Assembly: GCF_000332155.1 (NCBI RefSeq)
Contig: NZ_KB235898.1
Location: 965,897 to 1,029,896, forward strand
Direction of reading: 5' to 3'
Length of the DNA: 64,000 nucleotides
From: Kamptonema formosum PCC 6407
Lineage (GTDB): Bacteria > Cyanobacteriota > Cyanobacteriia > Cyanobacteriales > Microcoleaceae
Positions 29,601 to 38,272 of the stretch are shown piece after piece. The position numbers and the translations under genes are program-made. The notes beneath the pieces are model-generated. The model searched no databases. It saw only the letters and a list, made by a program, of their open reading frames with translations, and was not told where the DNA came from. Numbering within the stretch: the stretch's first letter is position 1; each line of letters opens with the position of its first letter.

Positions 29601-29979
29601 CCTACCAATACCGGAAAATCGCCGTGATTTGAAACAGGATTACGTAATGCCTCAAACTGAAGTAGAACGACTGATTGCTGAGGTTTGGCAAGAAATATTG
29701 CAGTTGGAAAAAGTGGGGATTAATGATAATTTTTTTGAAATTGGCGGGCATTCGTTACTTTTGGTCAAAGTTCAAGCAAAATTGCATAAGGTTTTAGATC
29801 GAAATATTTCTGCGATCGACTTATTTAAGTATCCCAGTATAAAGATGTTGGCGGAATATTTGAGCCAAAAACAGGATGGGGAGCAACCAATGTTTGAAGA
29901 AGTTAATAGCTATGTCAGGAAGCAAGAACAAGCGGCAGCCAGACAAAAAGAACTGTTTAAACAAGCTAGGAATCGGTAA
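26605..29979 (+). CDS. NRPS module C-A-PCP, beta-alanine-like specificity
   Basis: This 1124-residue protein has a condensation domain (about 45-470) with HHIIYDG at 181-187, an A domain (about 495-1010) with YTSGSTG near 657, and a PCP with Ser1050 (GGHSLLLV). The A4 region reads FIDSVWEIF, where the usual Asp235 is Ile and Asp sits at 236, the arrangement of beta-amino-acid-activating domains. Read by eye against GrsA numbering the code is I-D-W-V-V-S-L-A-D-K, close to the beta-alanine signature I recall (VDWVISLADK). It should join beta-alanine, or a close analogue, to the hydroxylated ketide. No tailoring domain is present. A good TAGGAG site precedes the start. The beta-alanine call is an inference from ten positions. 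Confidence 0.92.
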   Translation: MDINKQQILARRYQLSPSKQALLAKRLRGEIQSDSPINFIPKRDLTDSAPLSFAQQRLWLLQQIDRTNSSYNEHGAIQLKGALNIPALERSLNEIIKRHESLRTTFKMREEQPVQIICSSLTIELPIVDLSDLPKSEQNKQIQQLAIEQSQSPFDLAQGPLLRWMLLQIDQQDYVLLVTMHHIIYDGWCYGILMHELAALYQAFSNNQSSPLSELPIQYADFALWQQQSLKGEVLTTQIAYWKQKLGNTPPVLQLPTDYPRPAVQTFRGARKTFSLTAELTKALKALSQNEDATFFMTLLAAFKILLYRYTGIEDIAIGSPIANRNHTEIEQLIGCFVNTLVLRTDLSGNPTFRELLIRVRQVCVGAYAHCDVPFEKLVETLQPQRSLSYTPLFQVMFTLQNTPTSVLELSGLTVSSLESNNGTAKFDLSLYIEERGEESIVTIEYNTDLFEIATIARMSQNFQQLLTGIVANPDRRVHELPLLTSSEKQQLLDWNCTQTDYPKDACIHELFEIQVEKTPDAVAIVFEDRQLTYQELNQQADRLADYLRELGVRSEVLVGICVERSIEMVVGLLGILKAGGAYVPLDPAYPQERLAFILSDAQVSVLLTRKNLIKELPALSTKITPLVVYFDGEWDTISNLKFKIPNPKLSDNLAYVLYTSGSTGTPKGVLGRHRSAVNRLNWNPYPFEQGEICCQKTSLNFIDSVWEIFAPLLHGLRTIIIADEIVKDPYRLVQTLSQQQVPRLVLVPSLLRVLLETFPDLQKRLPQLKYWVSSGETLSVELCQRFQERMPQSILINLYGSSEVSADVTWYDTSKNQSLSSIPIGRPISNMQVYVLDAHLQPVPIGVPGELCIGGDGLARGYLNRPELTAEKFIPNPFSSENGAYLYRSGDIGRYLFNGEIEYLGRSDRQIKLRGFRIELGEVENVLTQHPLVKQAVVILREDEVDNKRLVAYIVSDNINLELRSFLAEKLPDYMVPSVVIQLEALPLTPNGKVDYRALPIPENRRDLKQDYVMPQTEVERLIAEVWQEILQLEKVGINDNFFEIGGHSLLLVKVQAKLHKVLDRNISAIDLFKYPSIKMLAEYLSQKQDGEQPMFEEVNSYVRKQEQAAARQKELFKQARNR

Positions 29980-30011
29980 GAAAATTAAGATATTTTTTAG
30001 GAGAGGTTGCA

Positions 30012-32852
30012 ATGGATAACTGGGAAGGAGAGGGTATGTTGGAACCAATTGCTATTATTGGCATGGCGGGTCGTTTTCCTGGCGCTAAAAATGTCGATGA
30101 ATTTTGGCTAAACTTGTGTGATGGAGTCGAGTCTATTTCATCGTTTAGTGATGAAGAATTGAGGACTGTGGCCGTAGAAGAGAGTTGGCTGAATGACTCT
30201 AATTATGTGAAAGCTGGGTTCGTATTGGATGATATCGAGATGTTTGATGCTGCGTTTTTTGGTATGCTGGCAAAAGAAGCTGAAATTACAGATCCGCAAC
30301 ATCGTCTTTTTTTAGAGTGTGCTTGGGAAGCTTTAGAAAATGCGGGGTATGACCCGGAACGATACGCAGGTTTGGCTGGTGTTTATGCGGGTGCTAACCT
30401 GAGTACGTATCTGCTAAATAATATTATTTCAAATCGGGATTTATTCGGCTCGTTGGGTTATCTACCATTGGGAATTGGTAATAATCAAGACTTTTTAGCT
30501 ACTCGAATTTCTTATAAACTAAACTTGAAAGGGCCGAGTATTAATGTTAATACCGCTTGTTCTACATCATTAGTTGCAGTTCATTCGGCCTGTCGGGGAT
30601 TGTTGAGTTACGAATGCGATATGGCTCTAGCTGGTGGAGTTTCAATTCAAGTTCCTCAAAAACAAGGTTATTTTTATCAAAAAAGTGGGATCTTTTCTAC
30701 CGACGCTCATACTCGCGCTTTTGATGCTAAAGCCGGAGGAACTACTTTTGGTAATGGAGTAGGTATTGTTGTACTTAAGAGATTAGAAGATGCTTTGGCA
30801 GATGGCGATCGCATTTATGCGGTGATTAAAGGTTCAGCTATTAATAATGATGGTTCCGCAAAAGTTAGTTATACAGCGCCCAGTGTTTCGGGCCAAGCTA
30901 AGGTAATTGCTCAGGCGCAAGCGATCGCGCGTTTCGCTCCTGAAACTATCACTTATATAGAAACTCACGGAACTGGTACTTCTTTGGGAGATCCGATCGA
31001 AATTAGAGCGCTGCAAGAAGTGTTTGAATCGCAAACTAAGCAGAAGGGTTTCTGTGCGATCGGATCTGTAAAAACTAATGTCAGTCATTTGAATACAGCC
31101 GCCGGAATAACGGGATTAATCAAAACAGTTTTGGCGCTCAAACATCAGAAAATACCAGCTAGTTTGCACTTTGAAAAACCAAATCCCGAAATTGATTTTG
31201 CCAACAGTCCGTTTTATGTCAATACCACCCTCCGTGAATGGAAAACAGACGGAATGCCTCGTCGTGCGGGAGTCAGTTCTTTCGGCATTGGCGGTACTAA
31301 TGCTCATGTCGTTTTAGAAGAATTTCCAAATCTTAAGGTAGCAGAGAACAAAGGGAGAAAGTATCAATTGTTGATTCTTTCTGCTAAAACAAGTTCGGCT
31401 TTGGAAACAGCAACGGCAAATTTAGCGGCACATTTAAAACAGCATCCAGACCTCAATTTAGCTGATGTAGCTTATACGCTGCAAGTGGGTCGTAAAGTAT
31501 TCGATTATCGCCGAATGTTGGTATGTCAAAATATTGACGACGCTGTACAAATGCTGACTCTAGAAAGTGAGGGGAAAGAAAATACAAAAATATTAATTCC
31601 CGATATTTCCCACTCCCATCACGAGGATTCTGGTAATCGTCCTGTCGTGTTTATGTTTTCCGGTCAAGGGGTGCAGTATGCGAACATGGCGCGAGAACTT
31701 TACCAGACTGAATCTACTTTTACTTGTGCTATTGATGATTGTTGCAAACTCCTAATACCGCACTTGGGAATAGACTTGCGTACCGTTTTGTATCCAAGTG
31801 AAGTAGGGGAAGAAGAAGCCGCACAACAACTAAAACAAACTTATATTACTCAGCCAGTATTATTTATAATTGAGTACGCTTTAGCTCAGTTGTGGATGTC
31901 CTGGGGCGTGCTTCCTGAAGCTGCGATCGGTCATAGTATTGGCGAGTACGTTGCAGCAACTCTTGCTGGTGTATTTTCCCTGGAAGATGCCTTGATATTA
32001 GTTGCTACTCGCGGGAGATTGATGCAGCAACTACCTGCTGGTGCAATGCTGGCTGTACCTCTATCGGAACAGGAAATAGAACTAAGTGAAGAACTTTCTC
32101 TGGCTGTAATTAATGCACCATCTTTGTGTGTAGTTTCTGGTTCTATAAAAGCTGTTGACGAGCTGCAAAATCGTTTGATGGAGCTCGGTTTAGATTGTCG
32201 TCGTTTGCATACTTCTCATGCTTTTCATTCTGATATGATGGAACCAATTATTGGGCCTTTCATCACCGAAGTTAGAAAAGTCAAACTAAAGGCTCCTCAA
32301 ATTCCTTTCATATCCAATGTAACTGGCACTTGGATTACTGAAATGGAAGCAACAGATCCGAATTATTGGGGGAAACATCTACGCCAAACTGTGCGTTTTG
32401 GTGACGGGATTGCTGAGTTGCTAAAAGAACCAAAGCGTATCCTGCTGGAAGTTGGCCCTGGACGCACTTTGAGTACATTTGCTAGAGATTGTTTGGAGGA
32501 AAATACTCAAACAATTGTACTTTCTTCGTTGCGTCATCCGAAAGATAGCCAGTCAGATATAGCATTCTTGCTGAACGCATTGGGAAGACTTTGGCTAGCT
32601 GGCGTGTCAGTTAATTGGCCGGAATTTTATCGCCACGAGCGACGCGATCGCATTCCTTTACCTACTTATCCCTTTGAGCGAAAAAGATATTGGATTGAAC
32701 CTTCTAATCCAGCCGTTCATGACAATAAGTTCACAGAAGTAGATCGTACAATCGAGGAGGAAAATGTAGGCGATCGCGAGATTGAAGAGATTATGGCTCA
32801 ACAAATTGAGATAATTTTTCAACAACTGGATCTACTAAAAATGTATGGCTAG
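30012..32852 (+). CDS. PKS KS-AT lacking an ACP
   Basis: This 946-residue protein has a KS with Cys183 (TACSTS), ETHGTGTSLGD and NVSHL, in which the usual Gly before the catalytic His is Ser. The AT has SGQGVQ, Ser642 in GHSIGE and HAFHS, predicting malonyl-CoA. The protein ends soon after the post-AT motif PLPTYPFERKRYW, with an acidic helical tail (EIEEIMAQQIEIIFQQLDLL) that looks like a docking helix. Its ACP is the first domain of the next protein, 53 bases downstream, so the module is split between AT and ACP. The annotated ATG has an AGGAGAGG 5 bases upstream; a second ATG at 30036 also has AAGGAG 5 bases upstream, so either start is possible. Confidence 0.9.
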   Translation: MDNWEGEGMLEPIAIIGMAGRFPGAKNVDEFWLNLCDGVESISSFSDEELRTVAVEESWLNDSNYVKAGFVLDDIEMFDAAFFGMLAKEAEITDPQHRLFLECAWEALENAGYDPERYAGLAGVYAGANLSTYLLNNIISNRDLFGSLGYLPLGIGNNQDFLATRISYKLNLKGPSINVNTACSTSLVAVHSACRGLLSYECDMALAGGVSIQVPQKQGYFYQKSGIFSTDAHTRAFDAKAGGTTFGNGVGIVVLKRLEDALADGDRIYAVIKGSAINNDGSAKVSYTAPSVSGQAKVIAQAQAIARFAPETITYIETHGTGTSLGDPIEIRALQEVFESQTKQKGFCAIGSVKTNVSHLNTAAGITGLIKTVLALKHQKIPASLHFEKPNPEIDFANSPFYVNTTLREWKTDGMPRRAGVSSFGIGGTNAHVVLEEFPNLKVAENKGRKYQLLILSAKTSSALETATANLAAHLKQHPDLNLADVAYTLQVGRKVFDYRRMLVCQNIDDAVQMLTLESEGKENTKILIPDISHSHHEDSGNRPVVFMFSGQGVQYANMARELYQTESTFTCAIDDCCKLLIPHLGIDLRTVLYPSEVGEEEAAQQLKQTYITQPVLFIIEYALAQLWMSWGVLPEAAIGHSIGEYVAATLAGVFSLEDALILVATRGRLMQQLPAGAMLAVPLSEQEIELSEELSLAVINAPSLCVVSGSIKAVDELQNRLMELGLDCRRLHTSHAFHSDMMEPIIGPFITEVRKVKLKAPQIPFISNVTGTWITEMEATDPNYWGKHLRQTVRFGDGIAELLKEPKRILLEVGPGRTLSTFARDCLEENTQTIVLSSLRHPKDSQSDIAFLLNALGRLWLAGVSVNWPEFYRHERRDRIPLPTYPFERKRYWIEPSNPAVHDNKFTEVDRTIEEENVGDREIEEIMAQQIEIIFQQLDLLKMYG

Positions 32853-32905
32853 CTTTCATGCTTCATGGTTCATCTAACTAATGACTAATAATTAAGGAAA
32901 TTCCC

Positions 32906-35900
32906 ATGTCTGACTCCCAACTCAACCAAAAACTGAATTCATCAATACATCCCTCGCAGACTGACAAAACCCTGTCAGTCTTAAAAGAAATTGTCGGTAA
33001 AGCAATGGGAGTAAGCTCTTCTGAAATAGACGATCGGACTAATTTTCTAGAACTCGGTTTTGAGTCCGTGCAATTACTCCAAATAAATGGCGCAATCAAA
33101 AAAGCATTTGGTCTCAATATTTCTTTAAAATTATTAATTGAAAATAGCTCTACTATTAACGAATTAGCCGTCTACATATCTCAGCAAATGCCGTCGATAG
33201 AGCCAACATTAACGCCCGATCGACCCGAAACAAATAACTCAAAACCAAAGAAAGAAGAATCGCTATTGCCAGAAAAGTATCTCGATCGACAAACTGATAA
33301 TACAGCTATTAAACGTTTGATGGCGCAGCAACTTGAGGTGATGTCCAAACAACTGGAATTTCTGCGCGAAAACATTTCACCAAAGCAGAAACAACCTACA
33401 CGCATACCTACCGAAACTATCGAACCGGAACGGCCGAAACAAATTCCAATCCAAAATTCAAAATCCAAAATTCAAAATTTTCCCAGTTCCGCCAATTTAA
33501 CTCCACGCCAAAAAGAACATTTAGACGCATTAATCGCACGGGTGATCGAACGCACTCAAGCATCGAAAAACTTGACGCAAAACGATCGCGTTCATCATGC
33601 TAATTCCCGATCGGTATTAGGATTTCGTCCTTCAATCAAAGAAATGGTATATCCCATCTATCCCCAAAGAAGTTCGGGTGCGAGAATTTGGGATATTGAT
33701 GGGAATGAATATATAGATATGTCAATGGGATTTGGCGCACTTTTATTCGGTCATTCTCCATCTTTTATTATTAATGCAATTCAAGATTATGTTCACCAAG
33801 GAATACAACATGGCCCACAATCAGCTTTGGCCGGTAAAGCTGCTCAGTTAGTTTGCGAATTAACAGGTCAAGAAAGGGCTTGTTTTTGTAATGACGGCAG
33901 CGAAGCGGTAATGGGAGCAATTCGCATCGCTCGCGCCATTACAGGGCGCGAAAAGATTGCTTTTTTTGCAGGTTCCTATCACGGAACTTTGGATGAAGTT
34001 TTGGTTGCCGGAGTACCTAGTGAAGATGGAAAGTTGCGTTCGATTGCGATCGCTCCTGGTATTCCGCAACATAAAGTTGAACAAGTAATAGTTCTAGATT
34101 ACGGAAATCCCAAATCACTAGATATTATCAGATCTCACGCTAGTGAACTAGCTGCTATTTTGGTGGAGCCAATTCAAAGCGCTAAACCGGATTTACAACC
34201 TAAAGAATTCTTACATGAATTGAGACAATTAACTCAAGAAATGGGAATTGTTTTAATTTTCGATGAAGTGATTACCGGATTTCGGATGCACCCAGGCGGG
34301 ATGCAAGCGTTGTGGAATATTCGAGCTGATATCACAACTTATGGTAAAGCAATTGGTGGTGGAATGCCGATCGGAGTAATAGCTGGTAAGGCTACTTTTA
34401 TGGACGCATTAGATGGTGGATTTTGGAGTTATGGAGATGCGTCTTATCCTGAAGTGGAAGTTACTCACTTTGCAGGTACTTTTTTTAAGCATCCTCTCGT
34501 GATGGCTGCTACTTTGGCGGCACTCACTCACCTTAAGAATAGCGGCGCAAAACTGCAAGAAGAGTTAACTACCAAAACTATAAAACTCGTCAATACGCTC
34601 AATACTTACTTCGAGCAAAAACAGTTACCAATTCAGGTAGTTCATTTTGGTTCTCTCTTCCGTTTTGCTTATTCTCCTACCCTAAATTGGATGGATTTAT
34701 TCTTTTATCATTTGCTAGAAAAGGGAATCTTTGCTTTAGAAAACCGGAGACTTTTCTTATCTACCGCTCATACTGATGAAGATATCGAGCGGATGATTCA
34801 AGCAGTTAAGGAAAGTATAAGCGAAATGCAAGAAGGTGGATTTTTACCACCGGAGGTTTTATGTAGGGGCAGTGCCCCCGTGCCTGCCCCAAACCCAAAA
34901 GGGGCAACCACAGGGGGATTGCCCCTACAAGAGAATGAAACTGCTCTGCCCAGGGAAGGGGGACTCCAAACTCTGCCCCTAACAGAAGCACAAAAAGAAC
35001 TTTGGGTAATGGCACAAATGGGAGAAAATGTCTCCCGTGCTTACAACCAATCAACGACAATTCATCTGCGCGGTTCGTTCAATTTGGTAGCAGCACGTAA
35101 GGCAATTCAAGAAGTAGTAGATCGCCACGAAGCATTGGGAGCAACCTTTAGCCCGTCAGGAGATTATCAACAAATTAATTCGACTCTGACTATCAACATT
35201 CCGGTAGTAGATTTCTCGACTTTAGATGACAGCGATCGCGCCACACATTTAGAGGAATTTTTAGCTACAGAAGCACGACAAACTTTCAATCTTGAAACTG
35301 GCCCTTTAGTCCGCACCCAAATCGTCAAATTAGAAGAAAAACATCATCTTTTAGTGCTGACAGTTCATCACATTATTGCTGATGGTTGGTCATTGGGAGT
35401 TTTGCAACAAGAACTAGCCGCAATTTACACAGCCGAATGGCAAGCGATCGCACATCAACTCCCACAACCAATGCAGTTAAGCGAATACGTTCAATGGGAA
35501 GCAAGCCAGCAGGAAAGTGCAAAAATGGCAAAAGCTGAGGCTTATTGGTTGCAGCAATTTTCCAGTTCCGTTCCGGTGTTAGAATTACCAACCGATCGTC
35601 CGCGACCATCAGTTAATCGCTATGTCGGTACTAGACAAAGTTTCATACTGGATACATCTTTTTATGACGCTTTGAAAAACGCAAGTATCAAGTTTAAAAG
35701 CACCTTATTTACAACAGCTTTGGCTGGATTTTTGGCATTACTGCACCGATTGACGGGTCAGGAAGATATCGTGATTGGTATCCCTTCAGCCGGACAATTA
35801 TCTGTCGAAGGTGAATCTCTTGTCGGTCACTATGTGAACTTATTGCCAATCCGCAGTCAAGTTGGGACAAACCCAACATTTACACAATATTTAAGTTCAA

Positions 35901-38224
35901 TAAAACAGGTGTTATCCGATGCTTATGACCATCAAATTTATCCGTTTATTAGGTTGGTTAAGAAATTAAATCTGCCAAGAGATACCAGTCGTCCACCTTT
36001 AGTGACAATACTATTTAATTGGGATCGACCTATGGCTACCTTAGAGTCTTTTAGCCAAAAAGTAGAGTTTGTCAGAAATACGACCAATTCTTCCATCTCG
36101 GATATTTTTCTGGATATCCACCAACAAAATGACGAACTTGTAGTCGATTGTGAATACAACACCGACTTATTTGACTCGCAAACTATTGAACGGTGGATGA
36201 AACATTGGCAAACTTTGCTAGAAAGCATTTTTGCTAATCCAGAACAGCGAGTTTGGGATTTACCTTTACTGAAATCACCCGAAATAAAACAGTTGTTGTT
36301 GGAATGGAATGATACTCAAACTGACTATCCTCAACACTGCATTCACGAACTTTTTGAAGCACAAGTGGAATGCACGCCTGATGCTGTGGCGGTGATGTTT
36401 GAAAACCAAAGTTTGACTTATCGAGAACTGAATGCTAAGGCTAATCAACTAGCACATTACCTACAAAAATTGGGGGTTAATTCGGAAGTAATAGTCGGGA
36501 TCTGTTTAGAGAGATCCCTCGATCCGATCGTCGCAATTTTGGGTGTTCTCAAAGCAGGTGGCGCATACCTACCCCTCGATCCGAATTATCCCCAAGAACG
36601 ACTAGATTTCATGTTGTCAGATGCTCAATTGTCGGTACTGATTACTCATTCGTCATTAGTTAAAAACTTTCCCAAAATGACGGTACTTTGCTTGGATACT
36701 GACTGGGAAATTATCCAGCAAGAAAGCCAAGAAAATCCTGTCAATTCTTCTACAATTGATAATGTGGCTTATGTAATTTATACCTCTGGTTCAACTGGTA
36801 AGCCTAAAGGAGTTTTAGGTTTGCATAGAGGCGCTATCAATCGTTTTTATTGGATGTGGCAAACTTATCCTTTTAAAGAAGAAGAAGTTTGTTGTCAGAA
36901 AACATCGTTAAACTTTGTAGATTCTGTTTGGGAGATTTTTGGGCCATTACTGCAAGGAATACGGACGATTATTATCAGCGATCGCATTCTCAAAGACCCT
37001 CATCAGTTCGTAGAAACTCTCGCCAACAATCAAGTAACCCGACTTGTCTTAGTTCCTTCTTTACTGAGGTTACTTTTAGATACGTTTGCTGACTTGCAAA
37101 AACGGCTACCAAAATTAAATTTTTGGGTAACGAGTGGAGAAACACTTTCGGTAGAATTATTACAAAAGTTTCAGCAGATTTTACCTAAAAGTACGCTGTT
37201 AAATCTTTACGGTTCTTCCGAAGTTTCGGCTGATGTCACTTGCTATAATATCGATCCGCAAAATAAAGTTAATTCGCAAGTTTTAATAGGTCGTGCGATC
37301 GCTAATACCCAAATCTATGTCCTAGACAAAAATTTACAACCTGTTCCCATTGGTATACCTGGTGAACTATATGTCGGTGGCGCAGGATTGGCGCGAGGTT
37401 ATCTCAATCGTCCCGAATTAACATTGGAGAGATTCATTCCTAATCCATTAGCAAGCGTTCATACTGAACTATCTACAAAACTGTACAAAACTGGCGATTT
37501 GGTTCGCTATTTACCAGATGGCAATTTGGAATTTCTCGGACGCATCGATAACCAAGTCAAAATTCGTGGTTTTAGGATCGAATTAGGAGAAATTGAAGCG
37601 GTACTAGCTCAACATCCATCTGTGCGACAGGTAATAGTTTTGGCTAGGGAAAATGAAATAAATAATCAGCAATTGGTGGCTTATCTCATATCCGATCCAG
37701 AACAGGCGATCGCAGTCAGCGAACTTCATCGCCTGCTGCAAGAAAAGCTGCCTAACTATATGATACCATCTGCTTTCATTGTGTTAGAAACTTTACCATT
37801 ACTACCCAATGGTAAAGTAGACTGTCGAGCGCTACCAGCACTAGAACAAGCGCGTCCAAAATTGGAAGCAGCTTATCAAGCACCGCGAACGGAAATAGAA
37901 CAAACGATTGCTGCTATTTGGCAAGAATTCCTTCATTTAGAAGAAGTAGGTATTCAGGATAACTTCTTCGATTTGGGGGGTGATTCATTGCTCTTAGTTC
38001 GCGTTCATAGCCAGATGCAAAAAATATTTCAGCGAGAGTTTTCTTTAGTTGGAATGTTTCAATATCCAACTATTGGCTACTTAGCTGAATATTTAATTAA
38101 GGAGGAAAACAAACAGCGATCCTATGCAAATAATTCTCAATCATCTATAACTCCGACAGATTCCATCAACCGCCGCCGACAAGTCCGACAAGAACATCGA
38201 GCAGCAAGACAAAGAAGAGAGTAG
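32906..38224 (+). CDS. Hybrid ACP-aminotransferase-C-A-PCP
   Basis: This 1772-residue protein opens with an ACP (about 20-95, Ser54 in LGFESVQLL) that should serve the preceding KS-AT. A helical linker (near 135-155) follows, then a class III PLP aminotransferase (about 225-650, PLP Lys481 in TYGKAIGGG) of the glutamate-semialdehyde-aminotransferase-like type. This type converts a beta-ketoacyl-ACP to a beta-amine in microcystin (McyE) and iturin/mycosubtilin synthesis. Next come a C domain (HHIIADG at 821-827), an A domain with pocket V-D-W-V-V-S-L-A-D-K read by eye (beta-alanine-like), and a PCP (Ser1694). Both linkers around the aminotransferase contain repeat DNA of intergenic type translated in frame (182-191 and 653-675). 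No MT or KR is present. Confidence 0.92.
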   Translation: MSDSQLNQKLNSSIHPSQTDKTLSVLKEIVGKAMGVSSSEIDDRTNFLELGFESVQLLQINGAIKKAFGLNISLKLLIENSSTINELAVYISQQMPSIEPTLTPDRPETNNSKPKKEESLLPEKYLDRQTDNTAIKRLMAQQLEVMSKQLEFLRENISPKQKQPTRIPTETIEPERPKQIPIQNSKSKIQNFPSSANLTPRQKEHLDALIARVIERTQASKNLTQNDRVHHANSRSVLGFRPSIKEMVYPIYPQRSSGARIWDIDGNEYIDMSMGFGALLFGHSPSFIINAIQDYVHQGIQHGPQSALAGKAAQLVCELTGQERACFCNDGSEAVMGAIRIARAITGREKIAFFAGSYHGTLDEVLVAGVPSEDGKLRSIAIAPGIPQHKVEQVIVLDYGNPKSLDIIRSHASELAAILVEPIQSAKPDLQPKEFLHELRQLTQEMGIVLIFDEVITGFRMHPGGMQALWNIRADITTYGKAIGGGMPIGVIAGKATFMDALDGGFWSYGDASYPEVEVTHFAGTFFKHPLVMAATLAALTHLKNSGAKLQEELTTKTIKLVNTLNTYFEQKQLPIQVVHFGSLFRFAYSPTLNWMDLFFYHLLEKGIFALENRRLFLSTAHTDEDIERMIQAVKESISEMQEGGFLPPEVLCRGSAPVPAPNPKGATTGGLPLQENETALPREGGLQTLPLTEAQKELWVMAQMGENVSRAYNQSTTIHLRGSFNLVAARKAIQEVVDRHEALGATFSPSGDYQQINSTLTINIPVVDFSTLDDSDRATHLEEFLATEARQTFNLETGPLVRTQIVKLEEKHHLLVLTVHHIIADGWSLGVLQQELAAIYTAEWQAIAHQLPQPMQLSEYVQWEASQQESAKMAKAEAYWLQQFSSSVPVLELPTDRPRPSVNRYVGTRQSFILDTSFYDALKNASIKFKSTLFTTALAGFLALLHRLTGQEDIVIGIPSAGQLSVEGESLVGHYVNLLPIRSQVGTNPTFTQYLSSIKQVLSDAYDHQIYPFIRLVKKLNLPRDTSRPPLVTILFNWDRPMATLESFSQKVEFVRNTTNSSISDIFLDIHQQNDELVVDCEYNTDLFDSQTIERWMKHWQTLLESIFANPEQRVWDLPLLKSPEIKQLLLEWNDTQTDYPQHCIHELFEAQVECTPDAVAVMFENQSLTYRELNAKANQLAHYLQKLGVNSEVIVGICLERSLDPIVAILGVLKAGGAYLPLDPNYPQERLDFMLSDAQLSVLITHSSLVKNFPKMTVLCLDTDWEIIQQESQENPVNSSTIDNVAYVIYTSGSTGKPKGVLGLHRGAINRFYWMWQTYPFKEEEVCCQKTSLNFVDSVWEIFGPLLQGIRTIIISDRILKDPHQFVETLANNQVTRLVLVPSLLRLLLDTFADLQKRLPKLNFWVTSGETLSVELLQKFQQILPKSTLLNLYGSSEVSADVTCYNIDPQNKVNSQVLIGRAIANTQIYVLDKNLQPVPIGIPGELYVGGAGLARGYLNRPELTLERFIPNPLASVHTELSTKLYKTGDLVRYLPDGNLEFLGRIDNQVKIRGFRIELGEIEAVLAQHPSVRQVIVLARENEINNQQLVAYLISDPEQAIAVSELHRLLQEKLPNYMIPSAFIVLETLPLLPNGKVDCRALPALEQARPKLEAAYQAPRTEIEQTIAAIWQEFLHLEEVGIQDNFFDLGGDSLLLVRVHSQMQKIFQREFSLVGMFQYPTIGYLAEYLIKEENKQRSYANNSQSSITPTDSINRRRQVRQEHRAARQRRE
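33451..33478 (+). repeat. 14-base tandem repeat inside a coding linker
   Basis: Two perfect copies of CCAAAATTCAAAAT stand in tandem, flanked by related AT-rich sequence (33442-33480). Such strings are typical of intergenic short tandem repeats in filamentous cyanobacteria. Here they are translated (QNSKSKIQNF region) in the linker between the ACP and the aminotransferase. Confidence 0.8.
34863..34928. repeat. 66-base hairpin repeat inserted in frame between AMT and C domains
   Basis: The element begins GTAGGGGCA and ends TGCCCCTAC, its exact reverse complement. The two 28-base arms (34863-34890 and 34901-34928) match at 23 of 28 positions around a 10-base loop. It resembles dispersed palindromic repeats found between genes in cyanobacteria. 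Its length is a multiple of three and it is read without stops, adding about 22 Gly/Pro-rich residues (near 653-675) to the aminotransferase-condensation linker. Confidence 0.85.
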
Positions 38225-38272
38225 TCTTAGAAGCTTTCCAATATCTTCAACCCAAATAAGTAGGAAAAACTG

